Of a stretch of 64,000 bases of DNA, positions 26,431-37,700 are shown in pieces (the first letter of the stretch is position 1; each line of letters opens with the position of its first letter). The stretch is from Bradyrhizobium murdochi (GTDB lineage Bacteria; Pseudomonadota; Alphaproteobacteria; Rhizobiales; Xanthobacteraceae): NCBI RefSeq assembly GCF_000472965.1, contig NZ_AXAU01000002.1:62001-126000 (forward strand), read 5' to 3'. Under the pieces are notes generated by a model, which was given only the letters and a program-made list of their open reading frames with translations, searched no databases and had not been told where the DNA came from. A program made the translations under genes and the position numbers.

Positions 26431-28233
26431 TCATGCGGACAGATCAAACAACGCCGATTCGATTTGAGGTGGAGCCTCCAATCGCGCCCGTGGAAGATCG
26501 AGACAGACTTGAGTTCCACTGCCGGGAGCGCTTCGAACCGTTACGTTACCGTTCGACTGCCTAGCGAAATGCCTGACCATACTGAGCCCGAGGCCACTAC
26601 CCTTTCCACCGTTCTTTGTGGTGAAGAATGGCTCGAAGATTTGCTCCGCAACCTCGGCCAACATGCCGACACCGGTATCGCTCACGACAATGCGGACATA
26701 TTCCCGCGTCGCCGGATCCTCGCGATCTCGGTCATCCGCACGACAAATATTCTCCACGCAAAGGTTCAGTTGGCCGCCATCGGGCATCGCATCGCGCGCA
26801 TTAATCGCCAGATTGACGATGGCAGCTTCGAGCTGCGGCCGATCGACGTAAACGGGCCAGCAGTCCTTGTCGTAGCTCGTGCGGATCTGAATGTTGGCGC
26901 CAAGCGCGCACACCAGCAGATCCCTGATCGACTCGACGGTTTCGATCACGTCGACAACATCGGTCTCGATCGAGCGGCGACGCACGAAGGCGAGCAGGCG
27001 GCCCGTCAACTCGGCGCAAGTCTGCGCCCCTTCGAGCGCCGAGCGGAGGCGGCGACAGGCGCTTCCGTTGTCGCGAATGAGTAGATGCAGCAGATCGAGG
27101 TTGCTGATCACCACGCTCAGCATATTCCTGAAGTCGTGAACGATCCCTCCGGTTAGGCGGCCGACTGCCTCCAGCTTGCTCGCGTGCAGAAGATCCGTCT
27201 CGAGGGATCTTCTGTCGCTGACGTCGAGCCAGAAGCCAAAGAGCTCGCGGCTGCCGTCCTTGCGAACCTCGCTCAGGACGGCATGATCAAAAAAGTACTT
27301 TTCAGTCCCGTCCGCGCAACGCCAGCGGTACTCGACGCTCACGGAGCCGGCCTTTTCGATGCCCGCGAACGCTTGAATTACCCGGCCGTGCTCTTCGGGG
27401 TTGAGCCTGGCCTCCCACAGATTCGGCTGCTTCACGAAATCCGAACTCGAAAAGCCCGACAGACGCCGGATGCTGTCGTGGGTGAACCGCAAACGTCGCA
27501 AACCGGGCCCGCTGGTTGCCGTGTATAACGCAATCGGCAGCGACTTCAGTACGAGTGATTGGTGTTCCTCGCGATCACGCAATCGCTGTTCGGCAACGAT
27601 CTTTTCCTTCTGAATACGCAGGTTCTCCAGCAGCAACCGCTTCTCCTGCTCGGCAAGCCAGCGTACCTGCTCGGTCTTTCGATATAGATCGATGAGGATG
27701 TCGACCTTCGAGCGGAGAACTGTTGGATTGATCGGTCTGAAGACGTAGTCGACCCCGCCGGCAGCATAGTCACTTGCGATCTTCAGTTCGTCGTCACCGC
27801 AAGCCGCGACAAAAACGATGGAAGCCCGCGACGGGCAATGGTCCGCCTTTATGCGCGCGGCCAATCGAAGCCCGTCAAGGTCAGGCATGCGAACATCGAG
27901 AACAACAACCGCAACGTCGTTCTGGTGGACGCAGCTCAGCACTTCCGACCCGGATTGCGCCTGGACGATCTCACGATCGGGAGCCGCCAGGATCGCCTCC
28001 AGCGCGATCAAAGTCCGCGGGTCTTCGTCGGCAATCAGAATCTTTGGTCTCGCGACCGGACCATTTGCTTGATGCGACGTCCGTGGTGCCAGGGCTTCGA
28101 TCAGCATTCTTCGCAGCCCCAACCGGAAACAATGCAGGATAACTCGACCGAACACCGAACCGCGAAGACTGGATCGAATGGCAGTGCGGAGTTGCGAACG
28201 ATCACGATGACGGCCGATTTCAGAAAGCGACAT
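26431..28233 (-). CDS. Hybrid sensor kinase (REC-PAS-HisKA-HATPase)
   Basis: 600 residues. A receiver domain (about 64-180) has the Asp in VVVLDVRMPDLDG; a PAS domain spans about 225-345; the HisKA H-box is GGIVHDFRNML; the ATPase has NLAINARDAMPDGG, DTGVGM and GKGSGLGLSM. No membrane segment, so it senses a cytoplasmic cue. It lies 227 bp before the TtsI-like regulator on the same strand and could phosphorylate it. Start could also be ATG 28107, just before the receiver domain. Confidence 0.88.
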   Translation of the reverse strand: MSLSEIGRHRDRSQLRTAIRSSLRGSVFGRVILHCFRLGLRRMLIEALAPRTSHQANGPVARPKILIADEDPRTLIALEAILAAPDREIVQAQSGSEVLSCVHQNDVAVVVLDVRMPDLDGLRLAARIKADHCPSRASIVFVAACGDDELKIASDYAAGGVDYVFRPINPTVLRSKVDILIDLYRKTEQVRWLAEQEKRLLLENLRIQKEKIVAEQRLRDREEHQSLVLKSLPIALYTATSGPGLRRLRFTHDSIRRLSGFSSSDFVKQPNLWEARLNPEEHGRVIQAFAGIEKAGSVSVEYRWRCADGTEKYFFDHAVLSEVRKDGSRELFGFWLDVSDRRSLETDLLHASKLEAVGRLTGGIVHDFRNMLSVVISNLDLLHLLIRDNGSACRRLRSALEGAQTCAELTGRLLAFVRRRSIETDVVDVIETVESIRDLLVCALGANIQIRTSYDKDCWPVYVDRPQLEAAIVNLAINARDAMPDGGQLNLCVENICRADDRDREDPATREYVRIVVSDTGVGMLAEVAEQIFEPFFTTKNGGKGSGLGLSMVRHFARQSNGNVTVRSAPGSGTQVCLDLPRARLEAPPQIESALFDLSA

Positions 28234-28542
28234 CGTCGCTCAATAACTCTGTCCATCAATCGTGGAGAGAATAAGATCATTCGTTAGCAGAGAGTATTTT
28301 CGAACTGCTCAAACCCGGGGTTGCTTGCGCTTGGAGTAATCGCGACGCGCACCTTTGGTTCCGGCGCTTAACGAGCGGAGCGCGAAAAACGCATTTTGAA
28401 ATTTGTGACAGATTTTTTCGCGAGCACGCACCTCGTTGACGAGGTTGGTCAGCTTCGCGTCAGGAAAGTCGGCAATGTATTTGGTAGGGCTCTCGCAGCA
28501 TGCCGCGGCTTCGATCGCCCCGGCACAGGCGTTGACGTGTCT
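28234..28542. other. Gene-free stretch with an A/T-rich inverted repeat
   Basis: No coding frame stands out. CGCGAAAAA at 28381-28389 faces TTTTTTCGCG near 28413-28422, an inverted repeat that could end the HlyD transcript arriving on the minus strand. A GTCAGCTTCGC match at 28448 resembles part of a tts box but points into the convergent end of the HlyD-type gene. Confidence 0.35.
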
Positions 28543-29853
28543 CTAACGTTCGCGAAATGCACGCGCAACCTGGTCATAGAGCGGTTTTGTAAGATAGGAT
28601 CCAACGGTTCGATCGTTCGTTTTGATGAACGCCTCAACCGGCATTCCCGGCACCATCTTGACATCGCCCAGCCGGCTAATTTCCGCCGGCTCGATTGCAA
28701 TTCTCGCCGTATAGTACGTGGCACCCGTGCGGGGTTCGGTCGTGACATCGGCAGATACGCGGCTGACGGTGCCATTTATTTCCGGCGTGGTGCGCTGGCT
28801 GAATGCAGAGAACCGAAGAAATGCGAGCTGGCCGACACGCACCTGGTCGATATCTTGTGGCGCGATCCTCGCCTCTACCGTCAAACGATCGGTCGCCGGC
28901 ACAATCAGCATCAGTTGTTCGCCTGCGCTGATGACGCCGCCGACGGTGTGAACGTTCAATTCGTGAACCGTGCCCGAGATCGGGGCGCGGATGTCGATCC
29001 GCCGCAACTGATCTTCAGCGGCGACCTTTCGTTCCATGTACTCATTGGCCTTTCCATCGATCTCTCGCAGTTCGCGGCCAACCTCGCTCGCCAGTTCGCG
29101 GTCGATCTGGGTGATCTGAAGTTCGATCTCGGCCATCTTCCCTCGTCCCTGCGCCGCTGCAGCGATCAATTGCGCGCGCTCGCCTTCGAGCCTCGCCGCA
29201 TCGCGCTCGAGCGCCGTCAGCCGATTGATCTGGATCAGATTCTTTGACCAGAGTTGCCGCACCCCCTCCAGTTCCTGGCTCACCAAAGCCAGTTCCTGCG
29301 ATTTCGCCGCCTGCTGAGCGATAATTCCGTTGGCTTCCTCGTCAAGCTGAGCGATGCGCTCGCGGAGCTGGCGTTTTTGACCGTGCCTGGTGCTGCTGCG
29401 CAATTCGAACAGACGCTGCTCATCGGCCATCAATTCGATGATATTTTCATCCTGCCGACGGCTTTTGAACGCAGACGGCCATGATACTTCCGATGCACCA
29501 TCACGTTCGGCCCGCAATCGCGCGCGCCGCGACGTCATCTCATCCAGCGCCCTCGACACGATCTGCAGATTTGCCCGCGTCATGGTTTCATCGAGGCGGA
29601 CCAGGATATCGCCGGCCGTTACGCTCATCCCGTTGGTCACTGCGATTTCGCCAACGACGCCGCCGGTTGGGTGTTGAACCTTCTTTGCGTTGGACTCCAC
29701 GACAACACTTCCGGGCGCGATCAAGGCGCCTGCGATTTCCGTGGTCGCCGCCCATCCGCCAATGCCCCCGGCAACGAGCATGACCGCAGCCAGGCCAAAG
29801 ACGATATGCCGTCTGATCGACGGACGCGCGTCAATTAATTCCGTGTCGGACAT
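28543..29853 (-). CDS. Type I secretion membrane-fusion protein (HlyD/PrtE family)
   Basis: 436 residues: one N-terminal membrane helix (about 17-37), a lipoyl-type half-motif, long coiled-coil hairpin (about 85-290) and a C-terminal beta-barrel (GMPVEAFIKTNDRTVGSYLT, DQVARAFRER), the usual layout. AAGGA precedes ATG 29853, four bases after the ABC gene stop. Bridges the inner-membrane ABC exporter and the outer-membrane TolC channel; no TolC gene is in the window. Confidence 0.94.
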   Translation of the reverse strand: MSDTELIDARPSIRRHIVFGLAAVMLVAGGIGGWAATTEIAGALIAPGSVVVESNAKKVQHPTGGVVGEIAVTNGMSVTAGDILVRLDETMTRANLQIVSRALDEMTSRRARLRAERDGASEVSWPSAFKSRRQDENIIELMADEQRLFELRSSTRHGQKRQLRERIAQLDEEANGIIAQQAAKSQELALVSQELEGVRQLWSKNLIQINRLTALERDAARLEGERAQLIAAAAQGRGKMAEIELQITQIDRELASEVGRELREIDGKANEYMERKVAAEDQLRRIDIRAPISGTVHELNVHTVGGVISAGEQLMLIVPATDRLTVEARIAPQDIDQVRVGQLAFLRFSAFSQRTTPEINGTVSRVSADVTTEPRTGATYYTARIAIEPAEISRLGDVKMVPGMPVEAFIKTNDRTVGSYLTKPLYDQVARAFRER

Positions 29854-29856
29854 TGT

Positions 29857-31602
29857 TCATCCTTGAACGGCTTGGACGACCTTGGGCGTGCTGACAACGG
29901 CATCGCGCCGCAGCACCTTGGCAAGCACCTCGTCTTTGGGGCCAAATGCTTGCTGGCGTCCACCGTTCAGCGCGAGCACATGATCGACTCCGGACAGCGC
30001 GCTGGGCCGATGCGCCACCACGACAACGATCGCTCCCCGTGCCCGGGCACCGAGGATCGCCTGCGTCAACGCCTCGTCCCCTTCCACGTCCAGATTGGAA
30101 TTCGGCTCGTCGAGGACGACCAGGAATGGATCGCCATAAAGCGCTCGCGCCAGCGCGATGCGCTGTTGCTGCCCGGCCGACAGCGCGGAGCCCTGCTCGC
30201 CCATTTCGGTGTCATAACCCAGCGGCAGCGCAAGCACGAGTTCATGGACCCCTGCAGCCTTCGCAGCAGCGATGATGGCCTCCGACGTGGCGCCGGGGTC
30301 AAACCGCGAAATGTTCTCTGCAACCGTTCCCGCAATGAGCTCTACGTCCTGCGGCAGATAGCCAATGTGCCGTCCGAGATCATCCGGAACCCATTGGTCC
30401 AGCGTCGCGCCGTCGAGACGGACAGTACCGCGCGCCGGCGTCCACAGACCGACCAGAACCCGGGCGAGCGAGGATTTTCCCGAGGCGCTGGGACCGATGA
30501 TTCCGAGCCCGTTGCCGGCCTTAAGGGAAAAGGTCACCTCGTGCACGACCGCCCGCTGAACGTCCGGCGGCGCCGCACTGATATTGTCGACTGTTAGCCC
30601 GCGTTGCGGTCTGGGCAGCGACGTCGGCGTTCTCAGCTCCGGCAACAGTACCAGCAGCTTGTTCAGGCGCTCGCGGGCCTGCCTGGCGCCGACGAAGCTG
30701 CGCCAGTGAGCAATCGCGAGGTCGACCGGTGCGAGCGCCCGCGCCGAAAGGATCGAGGACGCAATGATGACGCCGGCGGTGGCCTCTTGATTGATCACAA
30801 GGTAGGCGCCGACCGCAAGCACGCCCGACTGCAGCATCATCCGGAACGACCGCCCCGTAGCGCCAAGGCCCGCAGCGAGATCGCTTGATTTGGCATGCCC
30901 GGACAGGAATTTTCGGTTCAATGACTGCCAGCGACCAGAGATCCACCTGCCCATGCCGAGCGCGGTCAAGGCTTCGGCATTTCGACGGCTTGTTTCCGCC
31001 AGTCGCGCGCGTTCGTTACCGATGCGATTGGCATCGAGCGTCGACTGCTTTGCCAGCAGCTCCGACAGCAGCGTCAACGAAACCAGTATCAGCGCGCCCG
31101 CCAGCACCGTGACGCCAATCCAGAAATGAAAGGCAAAGCACACCGCGAGATAGAGCGGCACCCAGGGCAAATCGAAGAATGCCGTTGGTCCGGGGCCCGA
31201 CAGATAGGCGCGCACCGTGTCCAGATCGCGCAGCGGCTGGATCGACTCGCCACGCTTCGGCGCCTGGATCGGCAAACGCATTACCGTTGCATAGACCCGA
31301 TCCGACATTTCCTGATCGAGCCGGATGCCGATCCGAACCAGCAGCCTGCCGCGCAGAGCATCCATCAGTCCCTGGAAGACGTAGAGAGTCAGCGCCAGCA
31401 CAAGCAGGCCAACCAGCGTCGGCACGCTCCGGCTCGGCAGAACCCGGTCATAGACCTCCATCATGAACAGTGAGCCGGTCAGCGCCAGAATATTGAGGAT
31501 TGCGCTGAAGCCGGCGATGGCAAGGAAGGCCGAGCGACACTGCGCGAGCGCAGAATCCAGCTCCCCGCGGGCTCCTCCGGATTTCTGTCGACCGGTTGTC
31601 AA
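29857..31602 (-). CDS. Type I secretion ABC transporter (PrtD family)
   Basis: 581 residues from TTG 31602, directly after an in-frame stop, so no earlier start is possible. Six membrane segments to about 300 (SLFMMEVYDRVLPSRSVPTL is typical of PrtD), then the ATPase with Walker A GPSASGKSS, signature LSAGQQQRIALARALYG and Walker B VVLDEPNSNLD. It exports RTX proteins with a C-terminal signal, and the giant RTX gene directly upstream is the obvious substrate. Weak translation start suggests low expression relative to the substrate. Confidence 0.95.
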   Translation of the reverse strand: MTTGRQKSGGARGELDSALAQCRSAFLAIAGFSAILNILALTGSLFMMEVYDRVLPSRSVPTLVGLLVLALTLYVFQGLMDALRGRLLVRIGIRLDQEMSDRVYATVMRLPIQAPKRGESIQPLRDLDTVRAYLSGPGPTAFFDLPWVPLYLAVCFAFHFWIGVTVLAGALILVSLTLLSELLAKQSTLDANRIGNERARLAETSRRNAEALTALGMGRWISGRWQSLNRKFLSGHAKSSDLAAGLGATGRSFRMMLQSGVLAVGAYLVINQEATAGVIIASSILSARALAPVDLAIAHWRSFVGARQARERLNKLLVLLPELRTPTSLPRPQRGLTVDNISAAPPDVQRAVVHEVTFSLKAGNGLGIIGPSASGKSSLARVLVGLWTPARGTVRLDGATLDQWVPDDLGRHIGYLPQDVELIAGTVAENISRFDPGATSEAIIAAAKAAGVHELVLALPLGYDTEMGEQGSALSAGQQQRIALARALYGDPFLVVLDEPNSNLDVEGDEALTQAILGARARGAIVVVVAHRPSALSGVDHVLALNGGRQQAFGPKDEVLAKVLRRDAVVSTPKVVQAVQG

Positions 31603-31669
31603 TGGCTACACTCACTCATCCGACTTTGGCGGTATCCGAGAATTGTTACAGATATCTGACAACAGAAAT

Positions 31670-31691
31670 GGGGGGCGCATGCGCCCCCCCC
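31670..31691 (-). terminator. GC hairpin between the RTX gene and its exporter
   Basis: A 20-base palindrome of GGGGGGCG, CATG and CGCCCCCC, lying 39 bp after the RTX stop and 68 bp before the ABC start. Few U residues follow on the minus strand, so partial termination (attenuation) is more likely than a full stop. A 12-bp tandem repeat (ATGAACAATCCG twice, about 31698-31721) lies beside it. Confidence 0.55.
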
Positions 31692-31730
31692 TTTCACATG
31701 AACAATCCGATGAACAATCCGAGATTGTCA

Positions 31731-34700
31731 TCAGGCGAACTTGAAATCGTCCACCGTCAGGCTTGCCTTGTTGACGCCGACCAGAGTGATGCTCGAGCCG
31801 TCATCGTAACTGATCTCGACGCCGATCTGCGTGTCGTGCAACGCACTGGAAGCCATCAGCGCGTTGAAGTAGGCAAACTTCGACTGATCGAGCTGAACGA
31901 CGTCATGGTCCGGACCAGAGCCCGCACGGAAGTCGAACACGGTGTCGCGCCCGGCCCCGTCACTGCTGAACTGGAACACGAAGGTATCGCGACCCGAACC
32001 ACCGTTAAGCAGATCGTTGCCTCCTCCGCCGTTCAGAATGTCATCGCCGTCTTCGCCGAGCAGGTTGTCGCGGCCGCCATTGCCGTTGAGGGTGTCGTTG
32101 CCGGCACCGCCGAACACGTAGTCCTTGCCCTCGCCCCCATGCACGATGTCATTGCCGCCCTGGGCGAGAACAAAGTCGACGCCGCCGCGTGCATTGATCA
32201 AATCGACGCCGTCGGTTCCGAGCAGAAGGTTCGTGCCGTTGGTTCCATTGATCACGTTGGCATCGGTTTCGCCCGTGACGGTCAACGTGAACGTACCAGT
32301 CGACTGGGCGTTCAGATTGTCGGCGGCCGTATAGCGGATCGAGATCGTGGCGTTCTGTCCGTCGTTCAGGCCATCGAACAGACTGCCCGGGGTGAACTGC
32401 AGTCGGCCGTCCGGAGCAATCGAAAACGCCGACTGCGCCTGTGCGTTGGTCAGGTTGATGCCGTCAACGCCAGTGACCTCGAAAGCCGCTAGGCTGAGCG
32501 GCAGGTTGCCTTCGACGTCGGTGTCGTTGGCCAGAAGATCAAACGATTTGGCTTCGTTCTCACCCGCAGTGCCAGCGTCCGCCACCGTGACCGGCGCATC
32601 GTTCACCGCGGTTACCGTGAAGCTGACCTTGCCAATATCCGACCCGCCGTTGCCGTCGCTAAGGGTATACTCGAACGAGGCGGGTCCGTTGAAGTTGGCG
32701 GCCGGCGTGAACCGGATGCCACCGGCCACGATCTCAGCCGTGCCGCCCACGATGTTGGCGAGCGCCGTGATCGAGAGCGCGTCAAGATCGGCATCGTTAT
32801 CGTTGCCGAGAATGTCGGCAAACGGGATGACGAACGCCGCAGCATCTTCCGCTACCGCCGCTGCCGTGTCGTCGACGGCCACCGGGCCGCGATTGACGAT
32901 CGCGCCGTTGATGCCGCTGCGATCGAGCTCCTGGCCGTTGGCGAAGGTCACCTTTTCGACGCCACCGCCAATCCGCTGATCCTTCAAGGTGATCACGCTG
33001 CCGTTGGACAGCTCGATCAGGGTGTCGTTGCCAAACCGGCGGAACGTGACGTTCGCAGCATTGAGATCGACCAGCGCCAGTGTATCGGTATCGGCCGGCG
33101 TGTTGGCCGCTTCGGTAATGACGTCAGAGCCGTCGCCCAGCTTGTAGGCATAGGCATCCGAACCCGCTCCGCCGTTGAGGTTGTCGTTGCCCACGCCGCC
33201 GACCAGCATGTCGTTACCGTCATTGCCGCGCAGACGGTCGTCGCCGGCATCGCCCACCACGGTATCGTTGCCTGCGTCGCCGAAGACGAAGTCGTTGCCC
33301 TCGCCGCCCTGGACACGGTCGTTGCCGTCGCCGCCTTCGATGACGTCATCACCGCCGCCGCCGAGCACGAGATCGTCGCCGCCGAGGCTGCGGACGCGGT
33401 CGTCGCCATCCTTGGCGAAGATCGAGTCTTTTGCGGCGGTACCGGAGAGGTCATCCTCGCCGTCGGTTCCCATGATCGGCAGAACGGTGTCGTTACCGCC
33501 GTTTGCAACCAGATTCTGGATACGCTGGTCCTGGGCCGGAGCCGTATCCGCCTGTGCGTACGGAGTAATCGAGAAGTTCGCCGCGAGATATTCGGCCAGC
33601 GCATCCTGCTCGAAGCCGTCATCGGTGAACTTGGCATCGCCGGTGCGGGCTGCCACGTCGTCTGCCGGCAAATTGTCCGGAGACAGGTCGACACGATTGG
33701 CAAACGCCGGGTTGGCCGCGATGTACTCGGCGAACCGGAAGCCGTCAGGCCGGTTGAACCCGCCCGGAGCGTTGGGGTTAGCCCCACCGATCAGGAAGCT
33801 CAGCGTCACCATGCGGATCGCCGCCGGCGCATCCGCAACCACCTCGCCGTCGGCAACAACGACCGCGATCACATGCTCATTTTCATCGACCAGCGTGACC
33901 GAGCGAACCCGGTCCCCCACAGGGCGGGTCAGGTCGTAGCTGAACCGGAGGCCGCCGACCTGGGCGAAGATGCCGCCCGGGTTGGAAACACCGTTTTCAA
34001 GCGCTTCAAGCAGTTGCTGCGGCGTCAACGTGACGAGGCTGAGCGCGTTGTTGAAGCGCAGCGAGTTCTCGATGTCGAGCTGGCTGACCTCGCCGGCTTC
34101 CTTGCCAACTTCCGGATTCGCAGCGGGCGGCAGTTCCGCGCCGTCGCCCTCGGAGCTGATCGAGCCGATCGAGTCACGGATGCCACCGCCGTTCTTGATC
34201 GAGATTTGAACGGTGCTATCGTAGCCCGACTTGGCGTACCACAGGTTGGCATCGGCGGAGAGGTTACCGAGATTGGTTTCCTGAGCGCGCACCTCGCCAC
34301 GTCGACCCTCAAGGTAGACGTCGGTACGGCCAAAGGTGACAGCATCCTTCTGCGTGATGATGCCGTCAATCACGGTGGTGATATCGCGCACAGCGTCGCC
34401 GCGCGACCCCTCGGCGAAGGGATCGATGCCGGAGCCTTCATAGACTCGGGCCAGACCCGCATCGTCAGTGGCATAGGCACCATTAATGCTCGGATCGAGG
34501 CTGGCCGGAATGATATCACCGTTGGCATCGAACTCGAGCACCAGCCGGCCGACGTACTTATAGTTGCCGTCGGTGTTGACGAGAACCGTGTTCTTGCCTT
34601 CGGCGTTGGTGATGATCTGCGCGTATTCACCCTCGCTGACATCGCCGGGACGGAGAACGTCGTTGCTATCGGAGAGAAGCGTATTCGAGCCGCCGCCGAT

Positions 34701-37700
34701 TACTACGTCGACGCCCTTCAGGAAGGTGATGAGCTTCTGCTCGTTCTCCAGCTCCTGCAATTGCGAAACGATGATGACCTTGTTCACGCCCTGGGCGATA
34801 ACGGCATCGATCGCCGGCTGGATGACCGCGGCAAGCGCGATGAAGTCGGCATCAGTTTCCAGCGTACGCGGGCCGATGATCCGGACGCCACCCGGTGTCG
34901 TGATGTCTTCGAACACCGGAGTGGTGACACCGACCACGCCGATCTTCTCGCCGTTCTCCTCGAGAATGGTGGACGGCGCGATCCGGCGCCCGCCGCTTGC
35001 ACCGACGCCGAACGTCGCCTCGGTCAGCGGCGTGGTCTGGGCGTTGGGCGCCAAGTCCGGCTCGCCGGCGAAATTCAGGTTGGCGGCGAGATAGGCAAAT
35101 TGTGTGCCTTCGTAGCCGCTAAGCGGGCCGGCCCCATCGGGGTCGTTCACGGGACGGATGAGGTTCTGCACATCGCGCGGGCCCGGATCGAACTCGTGGT
35201 TGCCGATGACGGACGCCTCGATGCCGATCGAGTTCAGGATGCGGATATCGGCGCGGCCGATGCTCGGCGGGAAGAACGAGGCCAATGCCGGATCGCTGGC
35301 GGCATTGAAGAACGGGCTCGGAATGTAGTTGTCGCCCGATGCCAGCGTGATCGAGTTGGCGAACGTATCCTCGAGCCGGTCTACGATGGCCGCGAAGCGT
35401 GGCGCGTCGTCGATCGCCTTCAGACCTGCCTCGAAGTCGGACGCATGCAGGATCTGCAGCTTGTAGGTCTGCGGTGCCGCGACGGTGAAGTCGAGAGCAT
35501 CCTGTGCGATGCCGCCGAACGCGTTGCCGGCAACGTCGGTGATCACGCCCGACGCCAGCGTGACGTCGTAGGTGGATCCGGCTGCCAGATCAGCGGTCGG
35601 ATTGATCGTGACGGTGTTGCCGGAGATCGTGACCTGCGAGGCATCGTTGATCGCGATCGTCCGCGTGTCGCCCGCTCCGCTGCTGATGACGATATTTCCG
35701 GTACCCGCCATGACTGCTTCGTCGAAGGTCAGGACAATGTTGTTTCCAGCCACGACCGCGGTCGCATTGTCCGCCGGCGTCGCAGCGGTAAGCGTGGGGC
35801 CCGTTGCATCGGTCAACTCGGCGGCCGTGAGCGTCCGGTCCGCAAACTCGAACCTCTCGACGTTTGTGACGGTGTCATTGCCGTCCGAAGAGCCGGTGCG
35901 GTTGTCGGAAATGACGAACGAACCGCCCTGCACGGTGACCGTGTAATTGCTGCGTGCGCCGGTGAACACCGCAACGTCGCCGGCGACGCCGCTGGTGCCG
36001 CCATCAATGACGTCATTGCCCGCGCCACCGGCGATGCGGTCATCGCCGCCGAGGCCGTTGATCGTGTCATCGCCGGCGAGACTGCCTCGCGCGCCAAACT
36101 TCGCGGTGTACGCGGCCTGGTCGAACACGTCGTTGCCTGCGGTGGCGATCGCAGCCGAACGGGACATCACGAGCGATGATACCGATGGATCGTGATCGGA
36201 GATCTGGTCGATGAACTCCGAATTGATGTGCACTATATCGAACTGAGCGCTGTCGAACATGTTGTTCGACACCAGGATGTGATCCAGCGCCTGCGCATTG
36301 CCATCGAAATTGTAGGAATAGCGCTCGTTTACAGGGAGCTTGCTGATCAATTCCGAAAGCACAGCGGTACCGGGCGTAAAGATGCTGGGGGTCCCATCCG
36401 GGCTGGCGGTGGTGCGGGTCAACTGACCCGTGATGAGATCAACCACCGGGAAGAACTGAAAATCGTTCAGATCGCCTAGCACCACGATACGGTCATCGGT
36501 CGCCGACCCGTTGGCCAGCAGGCCATCGACGAACGCGTTGATCGTTTCAGCCTGCCCTTCACGCTCGCTCGACGTGCCGGTTTGTTGCGAAGACCCGTTG
36601 ATCGGGTCGGCATAGAGCGGCAAGTCCAGCAAGGTCGTGTAAAGCGGAGCCGAACCGCCCTTCGAGGAGAGATGGTTGTTGACCGTCCAGAACGTGCCGC
36701 CCTGCTCGTCGGTATAACCCACGGGCGACCATTCCATCGGCAGCGACTTGCGCGTGGCGGTGAAGTCAGTATTGCCCTGCCCGATCTGGTTGGCGCTCGC
36801 GAACTGCTGCACCTTCACCCCATAGGCGTCACTGACAATGTCGGTCAGGCCATTACGCCCGGTCGGCGAAACTGCTTCCGGATTGTACAGATAGGCGACA
36901 CGCTGATTTCCGTTCGGGATGCCGCCAATGTTGTCGATCGGCGGCGAGTCGATAGCCACATAGCGCGGTCCGCCGGCCGCAACAATCGCGTCGATGAGCT
37001 GCGACAAGGTCAGCGAAGCGCTCGTGACGCTTGAGCTTGTGGCACCGTCATTGTCCAGCACCTCCTGAAGCGCAATGATCTCGGGTGCCTTGAGATTGTT
37101 GACGACGGCGTCCGCGAGGCCGGCGAACTTGCTTGCCGGCGTCGGTACGCCATCCACCGGTTGGCCAATCGGCGCCAGGTTCTCGACGTTGAAGGTCGCA
37201 ACGCGGATCCGGTCCAGGTTCTCTACGATGGTCGTGGTTTCCTTCTGCAGGTTCGCGGCCGTAACCGGGCCATAGGCCTCGGTCGTGTTCACCTCATACT
37301 GACCATTCGCATAGTTCACGACGCCTGTTACATCGCCCAGGCGATCTCCGGTCTGAAGATTGGTCGGTAGCGCCACGCCCGCCTCGTCGTCGAGCTGAAT
37401 GCGCTCCGGATTGAAGTCGAACACCTTGTCGGCAGGCTGAGTGGTTCCCGGCGTCGTGTCGCTGATCGTCAGGCCGCCACGCGAATTCTCCGAGGGGTTG
37501 GCGCCAACGTTCGGCGTTACGAACTGCTCGTCAAAATTCGAGTGGAAGGGACTGGTAACACGCACATCTTCAAGCGTGACGCGCATGCCTTCCAGCGATT
37601 CCCAGAAATCCGATCCCTGATTTACCGGATCGTAGGTGCCGGTCGGGGGAGCGGTATCGACATCATCGTCGCCGAGCGACACCATGGCCGGCTTGCGCTC

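Noticed and set aside
28448..28475. GTCAGCTTCGCGTCAGG, part of a tts box
   Set aside because: The second half and terminal TA fail, and it points into a convergent gene end.
31633..31660. GTCAG...TA spaced at 28 bp before the ABC exporter
   Set aside because: Most core positions of the tts box are lost; likely chance.
33200..33460. Regular short repeats that look CRISPR-like
   Set aside because: They encode nine-residue calcium-binding RTX repeats in frame, with no spacers.
33873..36179. 768-codon plus-strand frame inside the RTX gene
   Set aside because: Shadow of the repetitive GGxGxD coding sequence; Arg/Asp-rich product without motifs.
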